This document shows, piece by piece, positions 44,859 through 56,849 of a DNA stretch of 61,000 nt (the stretch's first letter is position 1; every line of letters starts with the position of its first letter). A model generated the notes under the pieces. It saw nothing but the letters and a program-made list of their open reading frames with translations. It was not told where the DNA came from and ran no database searches. The DNA is taken from assembly GCA_014529385.2 (NCBI GenBank), contig CM043958.1, positions 127,497,817 to 127,558,816 on the forward strand, read 5' to 3'. Source of the DNA: Adiantum capillus-veneris. Its lineage: Eukaryota > Streptophyta > Polypodiopsida > Polypodiales > Pteridaceae. Position numbers and translations under genes: made by a program.

Positions 44859-46192
44859 CAAATTCGGGTATGCAAGACCCTAGCTTTAGGTTTTCATTAA
44901 TGTTTTCTTTGTGTGCTTTTGGATTTCAATAATTGGCTTTTGTAGCTTGTGTTTACACTTGTCTTCAAATCAGCTTCTTTTGTAAATAAAAAGATCAAGA
45001 GACTTCTCTACACAAAGGATGCTTGCTCAAGGATGCACAAAGAGCATGAATAGGTGTAATCCTTCCATGTTTTTTCTCTTTTGTTCATCTCTTCATTCTC
45101 TTGCTTGGCTTAAGTAATTTTTACTTCTAAGCTATGGTTTTTTCATGTTCAAAAGCTAGGAATAATAAAGTTTCAACACTTTGCTTTGTGAAAATTAACT
45201 CATCAACAAATTAGGTTTTATGTGTGCAAATCATAGATAATTGGTTTTGACCTTAGGTTAATATAGGTTCATTTCTCATTAGTCCTAGACTCTTAGTGAC
45301 AGTCTTAATACTTCATTCATTTTTAACATGACCTAGGGCTATGATTAGGCTTTAGTCCTTTAGTGCAATTTCCATAAGCATCTCCTGTTGGAAACAATAA
45401 AAAAAGCTAAAAAATGAATCAATGAAGAAAAGCGTCAAGAAAAGGTAGCAAAAATGCTACTAGGCACGTGAAAAAGAAAATTTTATGTTATGTTGTGTCT
45501 ATGTGAGGCCTAGCGCCTTATTAGCACTTGGTAGGCAAGGGGAATCACCTTGGCTCGCTTGGTCAAGGCCCTAAACCGATGCCTTGGGCTGATAGGGGTT
45601 AGCTGTCGCCTTGGTAGGCTAGTAGGCTTTTGGAACACCTTCTTGAGGGTTCAAGGAGCCGAGAGTCGCACCTAGAATTGCCTTGGAGTGGTAGCCTTGT
45701 GATTGTGCTTTAATTTTTTCAATGAATGACAAGATCAAAACTTCCACGAGCTTCAAAAAGCTTTGACAATGTACTAATAGATTAAGAGATTTTTTATAGC
45801 CCGTAGACATGATAGACTTGAATGATTTATTAAGATTGTTCACATAGTTTTTAGGCTAGTAGGTTTATGAACTTGCATTAGCTTAGGGTCAGGATTTATT
45901 GCTTGTGCTTCACGCATAAAACTGAAATTTCAAGTGGTTTAATCTTCACAATAAGTTATGTGTTTTTTTGCTTTATGTTGTCTAGTTTTTGACTATGATT
46001 GATCCATCTTTTAGAAGCAAAAAAACACTTTGCATAATTGTTCATTGTGCTTTATGTTTTATTCATTCTTTGTGGCCTTTGACGCTCATTACTTGTTCTT
46101 ATGTTTTGCAGATCAACATTTCTTCCATGGACTTGCTTTCTACCATGTCACCGTGTCTTGCTTCACCGGCATATGAGGACGTGCACCAAATT
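44859..46192 (+). other. Element A interior, last part
   Basis: AT-rich with a GC-richer island at 45500-45700. No coding frame recognised. Ends at the polypurine tract. Confidence 0.45.
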
Positions 46193-46205
46193 AGGAAGGG
46201 GGGAA
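46193..46205 (+). other. Polypurine tract of element A
   Basis: AGGAAGGGGGGAA immediately precedes the 3' LTR start TGTTAGCAGCGG. Confidence 0.9.
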
Positions 46206-46494
46206 TGTTAGCAGCGGCTAACACAGGCTACACCAATTATGCACCAAGCTGTGGATGTGCCATAGTACACAATATTTACTTTTCATTGTATAGGGCTTGG
46301 GCTCATGTAGGAGTTCCAAAGTTGTATGAGTCTAAGCTAGAGAGCTCAACTTTATCCCATAGTTGAAGGGTTTGAGGACCAAAGCTATAAAAGAGCCCTA
46401 TGCTTAATGAGTAGTCATTCTTGGGTGAGGACTCCTCTTTGTAGAGTGGATGGTCATGAGGCTCATGGGCTTTCCATGCCCATGTAGCTCTTGA
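46206..46494 (+). repeat. Element A 3' LTR, left part
   Basis: Matches 39421-39708, with about seven differences and one extra base. Stops at CTTGA, where element B is inserted. Confidence 0.95.
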
Positions 46495-47599
46495 TGTAAG
46501 GTCCCCAATTCTACCGACACCAAAAACAGGATGGTACCATTGACAGGTCTCTAGGCCTACTAAAGGTCCTTAAATAAGTAAAATTTCAGGGAATTCACCC
46601 TTATCATTGACAATAGTTTAAGTTTATAGCCCTAGAAAGAGACTTAGTCCTGTCTCGCAGTGGAAACGGGACCATAAAAAAGAAAATTCCGGCCCTATAT
46701 CTTCATCATTCAGATTTGGTTTCCTTAGCCAATGCTTTTTTTCCCTTAACATATGTGAGGGCACAGCCGTTGGTGGATTCCTCTTCCAAGTGAAGAAGTT
46801 TCTAAACGTTTTAGTGGGCGGAAATGGATCGTTACCTGACTAATCAGGTCCACCCGTCCATGATTGACAACCTTAGTCAATCCCCACTTACCACCCCGCA
46901 CTCACACATGATTTCTGTGTTGTTTAATTACTACCACATTCTTTTCACAATTAAAATAATGATTCCTTTTAACTTTCACAATTGCATTTCATTTAGACAA
47001 TCTTTGAGAACAGTATTGAAGACATTCTTTCAGCAGACAAACATCTTTAAACTGAAGACAAGGTACTGTCATTATGAAGTATCTATGACCAGTACTGGCT
47101 TGTCTCAAGACCACCTATACAAGGGTGAAAAAACGGCACCCATTCCTTATTTATAAAAACCGGGGTGGAAAAAGCCATCACCCAAAGTCCGGGCGCCCAA
47201 ACGCCAACCGGCTGTCCATACAATCGGACGGTTCCTCTAGGATAAACGTGAAAGTACTATCCATAAACATAAACAAGCACGGGGTAAAGACTCCACGCGT
47301 GCTGAAGAAACCGACTCTTCCATGATGGTATCGCCATCATTACTCATTACCTGGAGTAAAATATCTCCCAGGAATCAGAGGTGTCTTGAGACAAGCTGTC
47401 TTAAGGATGGTGAAACATTTCTTTCCTAGGTCAATCAGTCATAACCCAATCATTTCTTTCCTATTTACAATCATTGCTTGTTGGTTTCGTGGAAGTTACC
47501 ATCCATTTACAGCCAGTTTATCCTTCCTAACGTTACGTATGCAATGCTAACTTAAAAATGAACTTTAAAATATTTTAAGTGAACAAAATAGAAATCCAC

Positions 47600-47762
47600 C
47601 TGGGAGACTGCTCGTCCATGTGCTATGGGGCGGGAGCCTGTAGACTTTCCTCCGTTGGCCTATGGCTAAGCCCAGCCTCATGGTCATTAGTGGCCTTGTT
47701 TCTCTTGTTGCTAACATCCTCTTCCTCAGTAAGAGGATTTTCTTGGTTCTCTTTGGAGCCAT
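47600..47762 (-). pseudogene. MAPKRTR exon, left LTR copy of element B (frameshifted)
   Basis: Starts MAPKRT, then a one-base loss relative to the right copy throws it out of frame. The nucleotide sequence otherwise follows the right copy to the same splice donor, CAG|GTGGAT. Confidence 0.55.
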
Positions 47763-48349
47763 GTCGGCAGCCTTATAAAAAGACTTAATCGATTAGAAGT
47801 TTAATTGAATAATCTTCTTATCAAAAAATAAGGATTTTTGGAGTAAGTAGGTATCCTTGATAGTTAATTTGCTGAGATGTTCCTCCTGTAACTTCTTATT
47901 TCTATAAGTAATTTTCCATAATTACCATTTAATTTGGAAACCCCTTTTTAACTAGGTTTATCCTTAGTCTATATTCCATTTTAGCTTTAGTAAATTATAA
48001 ATTTCTATAGGCTAATGGATTACTCACCCTAAATTGCAATTGAATATGTTCTATCCTTAGGAGTTTTCATAAATTTGATTTAGAACCTTTTCCTCCTATA
48101 CTTAGGTTTAATTTAGGAAAAATTTTACTGATAGTAATTTGTTATACCATCTATTTATACTGAGGTAATTTTCCCACCCTTCAATAGTGATTTTGGATGT
48201 CCGGTATTTATTTGGTAATTAGATAAATTCATGTACTAATTTCCTTTCTCTATTTTATACGCATAATCTGTTACTTTTATTGAAGATAAATAGCTAAACT
48301 ATTTATCTGAGGTTGGGGTATTTATCACAGATTTCTCAAGGTATGTTCT

Positions 48350-50000
48350 ACCTCTGATATATATATCAAAGGTTTTTGTATTAATTTACTATATTTCCCC
48401 TTTTATTTTCTCTTAAAAATAATATAATTTTACTAGGATAATTAGGTAAACTAATTATCTGAGGGTAACATAATTATCACGGGTTCCCTAAGATATAATT
48501 AACCGCTAATAAATAACTCAAGACATTTTGAATCAATTTGATAATTTCCCCCTTTTAATTTGTCCTAGAAACAGAGTAATTCTACTAAAGTAATTAGGTA
48601 AATAATTATCTGAGCTTAACATAAGTATCATGGGTTTCCTAAAATATAATTAACCTCTGATAAATAACTCATATCCTTTTGAATCAATTTACTAATTTCC
48701 CCTTTTTAATTTATCTTAAAAAGAGAGTAATTCTGCAAAATTAATTAGGTAAATTAATTATCTGAAGTTGATATAAATATCATAGGTTTATTAACATGTA
48801 ATTAACCTTTGATAAATAACTCAAACCGATTTGAATCTATTTGCTAATTTCGCCTATTTAGTGTGTCCTTGAAACATAGTAATTCTGCTAAAGTAATCAA
48901 GTAAATTAATTATCTAAGATTTAAATAATTATCATGAGTTACCTAACATATTATTAACCTCTGATAAATAACTCCAATCATTTTGAATGTATTTGCTAAT
49001 TTTCCCTATTTAATTTGTCCTAAAAATAGAGTAGTTCTGCTAAAGTAATTAGATAATTAAATTATATGAGCTTGACATAATTATCACAGGTTTTCAAACA
49101 TGTAATTAACCTCTAATAAATAACTGAAATCAATTTGAATCCATTTGCTAATTTCCCCTATTTAATTTGTCCTAAAAACAGAGTATTTTTGCTAAAGTAA
49201 TAATATAAACTAATTATATGAGCTTGAGATAATGATCACAGGTTCCTTAACATATAATTAACCTTTGTTAGATAAATACAATCATTTTGAATCTATTTAC
49301 TAATTTGTCCTATTTAATTTGTCTTAAAAATAGAGTATTTCTGCTAAAGTAATTAGATAAACTAATTATCTAAGCTTGAAATAATTATCACAAGTTTTCT
49401 AACATGTGATTAACCTTTGATAAATAACTAAAACCAATTTCAATCCATTTGCTAATTTCCCCTATTTAATTTGTGCTAAAAATAGAGTATTTCTGCTAAA
49501 GTAATTAGATAACATAAATATCTGAGCTTGACATAATTATCAAGGGTGTTTTACTTTCTAGTTAACCTCTCATAAATAGCTCAAATCATTTTGAATCTAT
49601 TTGCTAATTTCCTCTATTTAAATTGTCCTAAAAAAGAGTATTTCTGCTAAAGTAATTACATAAATTAATTATATGAGCTGGAACTAATTATCACAGGTTT
49701 TGTAACATATAATTAACTAGTGATAAATAACTCAAAGCCTTTTGAATCAATTTACTAATTTTTCCTATTTAATTTGTTTTAAAAACAGAGTATTTCTACT
49801 AAAGTAATTAGGTAAATTAATGATTTGAGCTTGAAATAATTATCACGGGTTTCCTAACACATAATTAAGCACTAATAAATAATTCAAGATATTTTGAATC
49901 AATTTGATTATTTTTTCCTTTAATGTTCTCTAAAAAATAGTGTAATTTTGCCTAATTAATTATGAAAATTACTCAAAAAATTATAAGATAATTTTCCTAG
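48350..50000 (-). repeat. ~152-bp AT-rich tandem array, left LTR of B (about 10 units)
   Basis: A GAATC(A/T)ATTT landmark recurs at 48530, 48681, 48833, 48985, 49137 and on to about 49895, a period of 151-152 bp. Each unit also has GTAATTAG(A/G)TAA and TTATCACAGG blocks. Confidence 0.9.
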
Positions 50001-50871
50001 CTTAATGATTGTCTAATCCAGCTCTGATAATTACCTCAACTTAATCTAAACTTTAGTAATATATTTCCCATTAATTTATGATTAATTTGGATAATTTCAG
50101 TTCTAATATGATAGGATAATTAATTAGCTTAATATTTCCAAGCTTAATTACAACCATCAGCAGAGAATATTTAATTAAGAGAGGATTTATGAGTATACAT
50201 AGGCCTAATCTTTAATTTATTAAGAAAATAGATTAATCTAGCCTTGCTAATTAAGAAAGATTAGGTTAGTTACCGTTTAAGTTAATCAACTAGAGCTTAA
50301 TCGCTAGTGATTTCTGCGTACCGTTCTCTCTAGATAAGAGAGAGTGTGTCAAGGCTCCGAGTCTAAATTTTTATGAAGGGAATGGGGTCTTTTTATAGTT
50401 TTTCTGGGCCCCGAGCAGTTCCTGGCAGGTTTTGACACCCCAAGCAGGTCCCTAGCTTGTAGATGGCTCCATCTGGTGCTAAATCTGTCTCTGGCAGGTT
50501 CCCCCCAGCTCCACACTGCCCCCATACCTTCCAGAGTCGATTTTGGTTGATTTTGCTGATTTCTAATGATGAAAATTAGAATATCAGTTAATTATAGAAC
50601 CTTAGGATAAGAAAGTCTTTGTTAATAATTATTACTGAAACCATCCAATTTTTATCAACTAATTGAATTACAATTGTAACCTTCCAGGGTTTGTAACTTT
50701 TTTTAGTTTTTATCGGATTCTGATTCTGAAAAATACTAACCATAGTAAAGCTCTGCTTATGATTCCAAAAATACAAATATTAGCCGTGTTTGAATCCTTC
50801 AACAGTGGTTTTCAAATTAACTTTACAAGCTTTGTACTATTTTTAAGGTTTCGAAAACTGGAAACCTTACA

Positions 50872-50883
50872 ATCACCCCAACT
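50872..50883 (-). other. Polypurine tract of element B
   Basis: On the minus strand AGTTGGGGTGAT directly precedes the LTR start TGTAAGG, a typical Ty3/Gypsy arrangement. Confidence 0.75.
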
Positions 50884-51811
50884 TAAGGAATTGAGATGTC
50901 CTCATCTCAAACGAAAATCTTTGATAACTCTGTTCCTTAGACTCCTTTCCCTAGTGTCGAGAATACAATCTAGTTGGAGTTCAAGAATCCCCTGCTTCTA
51001 CATCACAATCTGTTCATCATCTAGAGTGTGATTCGGATTTGGTATGTAGGGTTTTAGAAGACTGATATGGAATACATTATGGACCTTGAGGTGCTCAGGA
51101 AATTTTAGTTTGTAAGCTTGATCACTGATTTCTTTAATTACTTCATAAGGGCCACAATATCTGGGGCTTAGTTTTTTGTATTTTGCTAAGGATAAAGTGA
51201 TTCTTTTTTGCCGTACCCTTAGGAATACTTTATCGCCTTGTTTGAAAACGCGATCAGACGGTTTTTGATCAGCATATTGTTTTTGGCGGTCCTTGGCTGC
51301 CTGAATGTCTTGCCTTATGGCTTTGGTTTGGGCATCCATCTCTTCCAACATTTGCTTTGAAGCTTCTACTCTTGTAGTAGGGTCAGAAAAGTTTAGGGGT
51401 GATATACATTCATGCCCATAAAGAGCATTAAATGGTGACATCCCAATGCTTTTATGAAAGGATGAGTTATAGGCGAATTCCACCAGAGGAAGAAATTGGA
51501 TCCATTTTCGGGGTTCTCTACTACAATAGGCTCTAAGGATGTCTTCAAATACTCGATTTACTCTTTCTGTCTGGCCGTTTGTCTGAGGGTGATAGGATGT
51601 ACTGAAACATAGCTGAGTACCTAAGGATTCAAATAAAGCTTTCCAGAATTTTGAAGTGAATTTTGCATCTCTGTCCACTGACTATTTTCTTAGGAAGTCC
51701 GTGTAATCTGAAGATCTCTTTGATAAAGAGACAGCTTATGTCCGATGCAGTGTAAGTTGTTTTTATAGGCATCAAATGGGATACTTTAGTCAGCATATCC
51801 ACTACCACCAT
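50884..51811 (-). pseudogene. Element B integrase core and C-terminus
   Basis: The minus strand from 51811 reads VVVDMLTKVSHLMPIK (first catalytic Asp). After a frameshift near 51670 come [15 protein letters not shown] (second Asp), [15 protein letters not shown] (third, Glu) and [33 protein letters not shown] and [16 protein letters not shown] then complete the integrase C-terminal domain. Past a stop at 50998 an ILDTRERSLRNRVI segment resembles the start of a chromodomain-type tail. The 226-codon piece is the longest intact coding stretch of B. Confidence 0.85.
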
Positions 51812-52602
51812 AATGGAGTCGTAACCCCCTTGAACATTGGGAAGGCCTGGCTAATGAGTTCCCACTTCATTTTAGGAATGTCCAGAGGTTGAAGTTTCCC
51901 TGGCATCATTACTTATTCAGGCTTAATTCTTTGACAGGAAAGACATTGTCTGATGTAGCGAAGTATATCCCCTTTCATTCCTGGCCAGAAATAGCTTTTC
52001 CTTATGGCATTAAGGGTCTTTGCATAACCAGGTTGGCCGGCAACTGGAGCGTTGTGTCCTTCATAAAGGATTAACTCCTTTAATGTTGGAATCTTAGGAA
52101 TGTAAAGCCGATACTTATAATAGAGAAGCCCATCCTCAAGTGAATAATCTTTGATTCTGTCTTTCTCTTTCTCTTTTAGGTCTTGTTGATTGATAACCTG
52201 TAGAAGTTTTTGATAATCCTTATCTTCCAGGGAAGCTTCCTTAACCTTGTTTAGGATTGGATTGTCGATTGTGGAAATAGCCCCAAGAAAAACCTTACGG
52301 CTAAGAGCGTCAGCAACCACATTCTCTTTCCCTGGTTTATATTTTATTTCAAAGTCATATTCTTGTAGGAGTTCTATCCATCTTCTCTGCCTCATGTTGA
52401 GTGTTTCTTGTGAGAATATCCATTTAAAAAAACTCTGATGATCGATGATTAACTGGAACTTTCCCCCTAGAAGATAGTGCCTCCAGAGTTTTAGAGCATG
52501 GATGACAGCTAGGAGTTCCAGATCATGAGTTGGATAATTCAGCTCGTGGATTCTTAATTTTCGAGAAGTAAAGGCGACTGGTCTGTCTTCTTGGTTTAGC
52601 AC
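51812..52602 (-). pseudogene. Element B RNase H and integrase zinc-binding domain
   Basis: The frame from 52602 reads LNQEDRPVAFTSRKLRIHEL, THDLELLAVIHALKLWRHYLL, FQLIIDHQSFFKWIF and KPGKENVVADALSRK, which is Gypsy RNase H. The canonical T-D-H is I-D-H. A linker follows, then LILYEGHNAPVAGQPG and CLSCQRIKPE, the integrase H2C2 finger with one His replaced by Gln. Confidence 0.85.
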
Positions 52603-53625
52603 TCCTCCTATAGCAAGACAGTTGGAATCTGCTACTACTTCAAACTCTTGAGTGATGTCAGGAAGTTTGAGTACAAGGGCTGATGTGAGATTTTGTTTTA
52701 GTTTGAGGAAACAATCCTCCTAGTCTTTTCCCCATGTAAGTTTGGCTGTCTTTTTAAGTAACTGCGTCAAGGGTGCGATGATAACTGCATAATCTTTGAC
52801 GAAAATTCTATACCATCCTGTAATGCCCAAAAATCCTCAAATTTCACTGACTGTTTTGGGTTGTGGCCAGTCTATTATATCTTTAATCTTTGCGGGGTCT
52901 ACTGAAATTCCTTCAGGGTTTATTATCAAACCAAGATAACTAACTTCTGGCGTGAAAAACACACATTTACTCATCTTGGCATATAACTGATGTTGACGTA
53001 AGATGAAGTACTTTACGTACATGGCCTTCATGCTCTTTTTCATCCTTGGTTTATGCCAGGATATCGTCGAAAAACACCAACACAAAATCATCCAGATATT
53101 CTCTGAATATATCCTGCATGAGACGGTTAAAAGTAGCTAGAGCATTCGTAAGACCAAAAGGCATCACGATGAACTCATAATGCCCATACCGGGTATTGAA
53201 AGCAGTTTTGTAAATATCTGCCTCCTTAATCTAGATTTGATGGTAACCTGATCTGAGATCAATTTTTGTGAATACCTTGGCTCCATGTAATCTATCAAGC
53301 AATTCATCGATTCGAGGAATATGGTACTTATTCTTTACCGATACCTAGTTAAGCCCCCTATAATCGATGCAGAGACGTAAAGATCCATCTTTCTTCTTTT
53401 GGAATAGAACATGCGCTCCCCAAGGTGAAATGCTTGGTCTATTAAATCCCTGTTCAATAAACTGACGAAACTGTTCTTTTAATTCAATAGCTTCAGGGAG
53501 GGACATTTTGTAGGGTCTTTTTGAAATTGGTTCACTACCTGGAAAGGTTTCTATTTCATGGTCTATATCCCTTGGAGGACGTAAATTTGAGAGATCTTCC
53601 GGAAATATATCTGAAAATTCCTTAA
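52603..53625 (-). pseudogene. Element B reverse transcriptase
   Basis: In pieces on the minus strand: a substrate-binding region at 53150-53480; the active site near 53080 as VFFDDIL (FFDD for YxDD); then QHQLYAKMSKCVFFTPEVSY and LGLIINPEGISVDPAKI, the Gypsy thumb. Stops and frameshifts occur near 52840, 53090, 53230 and 53345. Confidence 0.85.
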
Positions 53626-54200
53626 GCCATTATGGAGTTGTGTTGTCCCTTGAATCGTCTACCTTATTAAGTTTTACCACAAAGATCTGTTGCCCCTTAT
53701 GTAACCCCTTCAGAAGTCGACTAGCCTTGACTAAATGAGCCTTAGGCTTTCCATTTAATCCTTGTACTAATGTTTCTTCCCCTAAGTGATTTTTGAAGGT
53801 TAAATTCCCTTGAGGACAGTGAATTTGGGCTTGATTTTTGATTAACCAATCCATTCCTAGAATACCATCATAGATTCCTACTGGTAGAGTCCGAAAGTAA
53901 GATGAAGTCAGGGTTCCCCCTAGATCAAACTCAACTTCCCCAGCTGTAAATTGAGATAGAACCTCTTTCCCATTACCACTAATTTCTTGGTGGGATATTG
54001 GTTCAATTTAAGTTTCCTTAAACATTTAGGGGAGAGAAAAGAGTGTGTGCTACCACAATCTATAAGTAGTTTAAATTTTTCACCTTCTCTGTTTGCAGTG
54101 GTTTGGATGACAACATACTGTTGCCGAGCTCCAGGGTTATCAATGGCAGCAAAAAGAGTAGCTCTTTCATCTTCCTCATCCAGCAAGGTAGACTCTCCTA
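53626..54200 (-). pseudogene. Element B protease
   Basis: EEDERATLFAAIDNPGARQQ is the gag-protease linker. The frame 54186-53920 holds LLIDCGSTHSFLS, where the usual active site is D-T/S-G; Cys replaces the middle residue. A shifted frame continues MDWLIKNQAQIHC, the conserved GMDWL-type segment before the reverse transcriptase. Confidence 0.8.
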
Positions 54201-55040
54201 CTACAGCATAAGCTCTAGCTCCTCTACCTCTTCCTCTGCCTCGTCCTCTATTGCCTCTACCTCTTTGATTATTTCCTTGTCCTATCTGAGTCAGAGGAGT
54301 GGTTCCGATAGCAACTCGGGGATTTTTCCCCTCAGGACATTAACTCCTATAGTGTCCCATTCTATTGCATCCATAGCATCTGATGTTTGGAAAGGTCTGC
54401 TCTATAGTGGCTGCAGCTGACACTGTCCTCCGTTGATTTCCTTGGTTATATTTTTCCCCTTGCTCTTCCTCTAAAGTTATTGTAGTTGTAATAGCTCCTG
54501 ACAGGGGGGTTTCCTTCAATTGCAAGTGGTTTAGCTCTTAGAAGAGCATCTTGAATAGAGATGGGTCTCATAGCTTCCAAGCGGGTACTTAAAGGTTTCT
54601 TTAAGCCCTGGCAGAAATGAGCAATCTGTTGTTCCATAGTCATTGGTGGGGTGTAACATCATAGAGACACATATTTGGTGTAGTACTCTTCCAAAGTAAG
54701 CCCTAACTATTTGAGGGCAAAGAATTCATTCATTTTAATAGCTTGGTGAGCTGGAGGAAGATATCTTTCTTTCACTGCTTGCTTCATTCTTTCCCAGGAG
54801 GGACTAATGGAAGGGTTATCTCTACAGTATTGTTTTGGCATGTTCGGTGAGTCGAAACATTCCTAACATTGCCTAATTTTCCGAAACAGTTCCTGCTGCT
54901 AATAAATAATCATCCATGGCGTCGAGCCAGGCTTCGGCATCACGTTCTAAGTTGGTTCCTTCTCCCTTGAAAGTTCGGAGTTGAACTTGTTTTAACAGTA
55001 GTTTCTTTTCCTGGGTGGGAGTATAGAGACTTTTTGCATT
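54201..55040 (-). pseudogene. Element B gag
   Basis: From about 55040 the minus strand reads TQEKKLLLKQVQLRTFKGEG, DAEAWLDAMDDYLLAAGT, ERMKQAVKERYLPPAHQAIK, LTLEEYYTKYVSL, QIAHFCQGLKKPLSTRLEAM and IRCYGCNRMGHYRS. Together these are capsid plus CCHC knuckle, with a stop just before the last Cys. It aligns with gag of element C throughout. An upstream CAG (ACAAACCCAG, near 55050) could act as splice acceptor for the LTR exon. Confidence 0.88.
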
Positions 55041-55339
55041 TCCCTGGGTTTGTAATTAATGAAAATTTTTTAGTGATTACATTACTTTTGTTTTTTCATG
55101 CAAGTTTTCTAATCTATGTACTTTCAAAACAATGAAAACAGAAATCTGACAATCCTTATCACCATCTTACTTAAACTATACAAGCATGTCATAAAACCAT
55201 GGTATATACAAAGGTTAATACAACACTGACTCATACTATGTACAAGATGGACTCATACTATATACAATGTGTAATTCTCTAGATCAACATTCTCTTCACT
55301 ACTAGTGGGGCTGACAGGGGATCAAAAAATATGACACTG
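55041..55339 (-). other. Truncated leader of element B at the internal LTR deletion
   Basis: No primer-binding site is found and the LTR similarity begins only at 55340. The matching inner 274 bp of the left LTR (46495-46768) have no counterpart here. The deletion therefore removed the LTR end, the primer site and perhaps some leader. Confidence 0.7.
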
Positions 55340-56100
55340 GTTGGTGGATTCCTCTTCCAAGTGAATAAGTTTCTAAACGTTTACTGCGCGGGAATGGATC
55401 GTTACCTGACTAATCAAGTCCACCCATCCATGATTGACAACCTTAGTCAATCCCCACTTACCACCCCACACTCACACATGATTTCTGTATTGTTTAATTA
55501 CTAACACATTCTTTTCACAACTAAAATAATGATTCCTTTTAACTTTCACAACTGCATTTCATTAAAACAACCTTTGAAAATAGTATTGAAGACATTCTTT
55601 CAACAGACAAACATCTTTAGACTTAAGCCAAGGTACTGTCATTTTGAAGTAGCTTTGAAACCGGGGTGGAAAAAGCCATCACCCAAAGTCCGGGCGCCCA
55701 TACGCCAACCGGCTACCCATACAACCGGGCGGTTTCTCTATGATAAACTTGAAAGTACTATCCATAAACATAAACAAGCACGAGGTAAAGACTCCACGCG
55801 TGCTGAGGAAATCGACTCTTTCATGATGGAATCGCCATTATTACTCATTACCTGGAGTAAAATATTTCCAAGGAATCAGAGGTGTCTTGAAACAAGCTGT
55901 CTTAAGGATGGTGAAACATTTCTTTCCTAAGTCAATCAGTCATAACCCAATCATTTCTTTCCTATTTACAATCATTGCTCGTTGGTTTCGTGGAAGTTAC
56001 CTTCCATTTACAGTCAGTTTATCCTTCCTAACCTTACGTATGCAATGTTAACTTAAAAATGAACTTTAAAAGATTTTAAGTAAACAAAATAGAAATCTAC

Positions 56101-56262
56101 CTGGGACTGCTCGTCCATGTGCTGTGGGACGGGAGCCCGTAGAATTTTCTCCGTTGGCCTATGGCTAGGCCCAGGCTCATGGTCATTAGTGACCTTGTTT
56201 CTCTTGTTGCTAACATTCTCTTCCTCGGTAAGAGGATTTTCCCTGGTTCTCTTTGGAGCCAT
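56101..56262 (-). CDS. LTR-borne 5' exon of gag (MAPKRTR exon), intact copy in element B
   Basis: ATG at 56262 opens 54 codons beginning MAPKRTRENPLTEEENV, then NKRNK and NDHEPGPSHRP. The stretch ends QMDEQSQ-like at CAG|GTAGAT, a 5' splice site at the same place as in the left LTR (47600) and element C (11990). It lies about 2.9 kb downstream of the TATA box, so it is in the transcribed part of the LTR. The unspliced frame stops 15 codons past the donor. The product would be small, charged and basic near its start, and probably the N-terminus of gag. An independent small LTR protein is the alternative. Confidence 0.6.
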
Positions 56263-56849
56263 GTCGGCAGCCTTATAAAAAGACTTAATCGATTAGAAGT
56301 TTAATTGAATAATCTTCTTACCAAAAAATAAGGATTTTTGGAGTACGTAGGTATCCTTGATAGTTAATTTGCTGAGATGTTCCTCCTGCAACTTCTTATT
56401 TCTATAAGTAATTTCCCATAATTACCATTTAATTTGGAAAGCCCATTTTAACTAGGTTTATCCTTAGTCTATATTCCATTTTAGCCTTAGTAAATTATAA
56501 ATTTCTATAGGCTAATGGATTACTCACCCTAAATTGCAATTGAACATGTTCTATCCTTAGGAATTTTCATAAATTTGATTTATAACCTTTCCCTCCTATA
56601 CTTAGGTTTAATTTAGGTAAAATTTTATTGATAGTAATTTGTTATACCATCTATTTATGCTGAGGTAATTTTCCCACCCTTCAATAGTGATTTTGGACCT
56701 CCGGTATTTATTTGGTAATTAAATAGATTCATTTACTAATTTCCTTTCTCTATTTTATACGCAATATCGGTTACTTTTATTGAAGATAAATACCTAAACT
56801 ATTTATCTGAGGTTGGGATATTTATCACGGATTCCTCAAGGAATGTTCT

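Larger units (their letters stand above)
46495..50871 (-). repeat. Element B 3' LTR (left copy, 4,377 bp)
   Basis: Complete. Minus-strand order: U3 with TATAAAA at 50397-50391, leader, ~152-bp AT-rich array, MAPKRTR frame ending at a splice donor (47600), and 3' part. Compared with the right copy it differs at roughly 6-8% of positions in the stretches I aligned by eye. It has two fewer array units and keeps a 75-bp block near 47093-47167 that the right copy lacks. Confidence 0.92.

Noticed and set aside
48350-50000. CRISPR-like array
   Set aside because: Units of ~152 bp are directly adjacent and degenerate, with no unique spacers, in a eukaryotic retrotransposon LTR.
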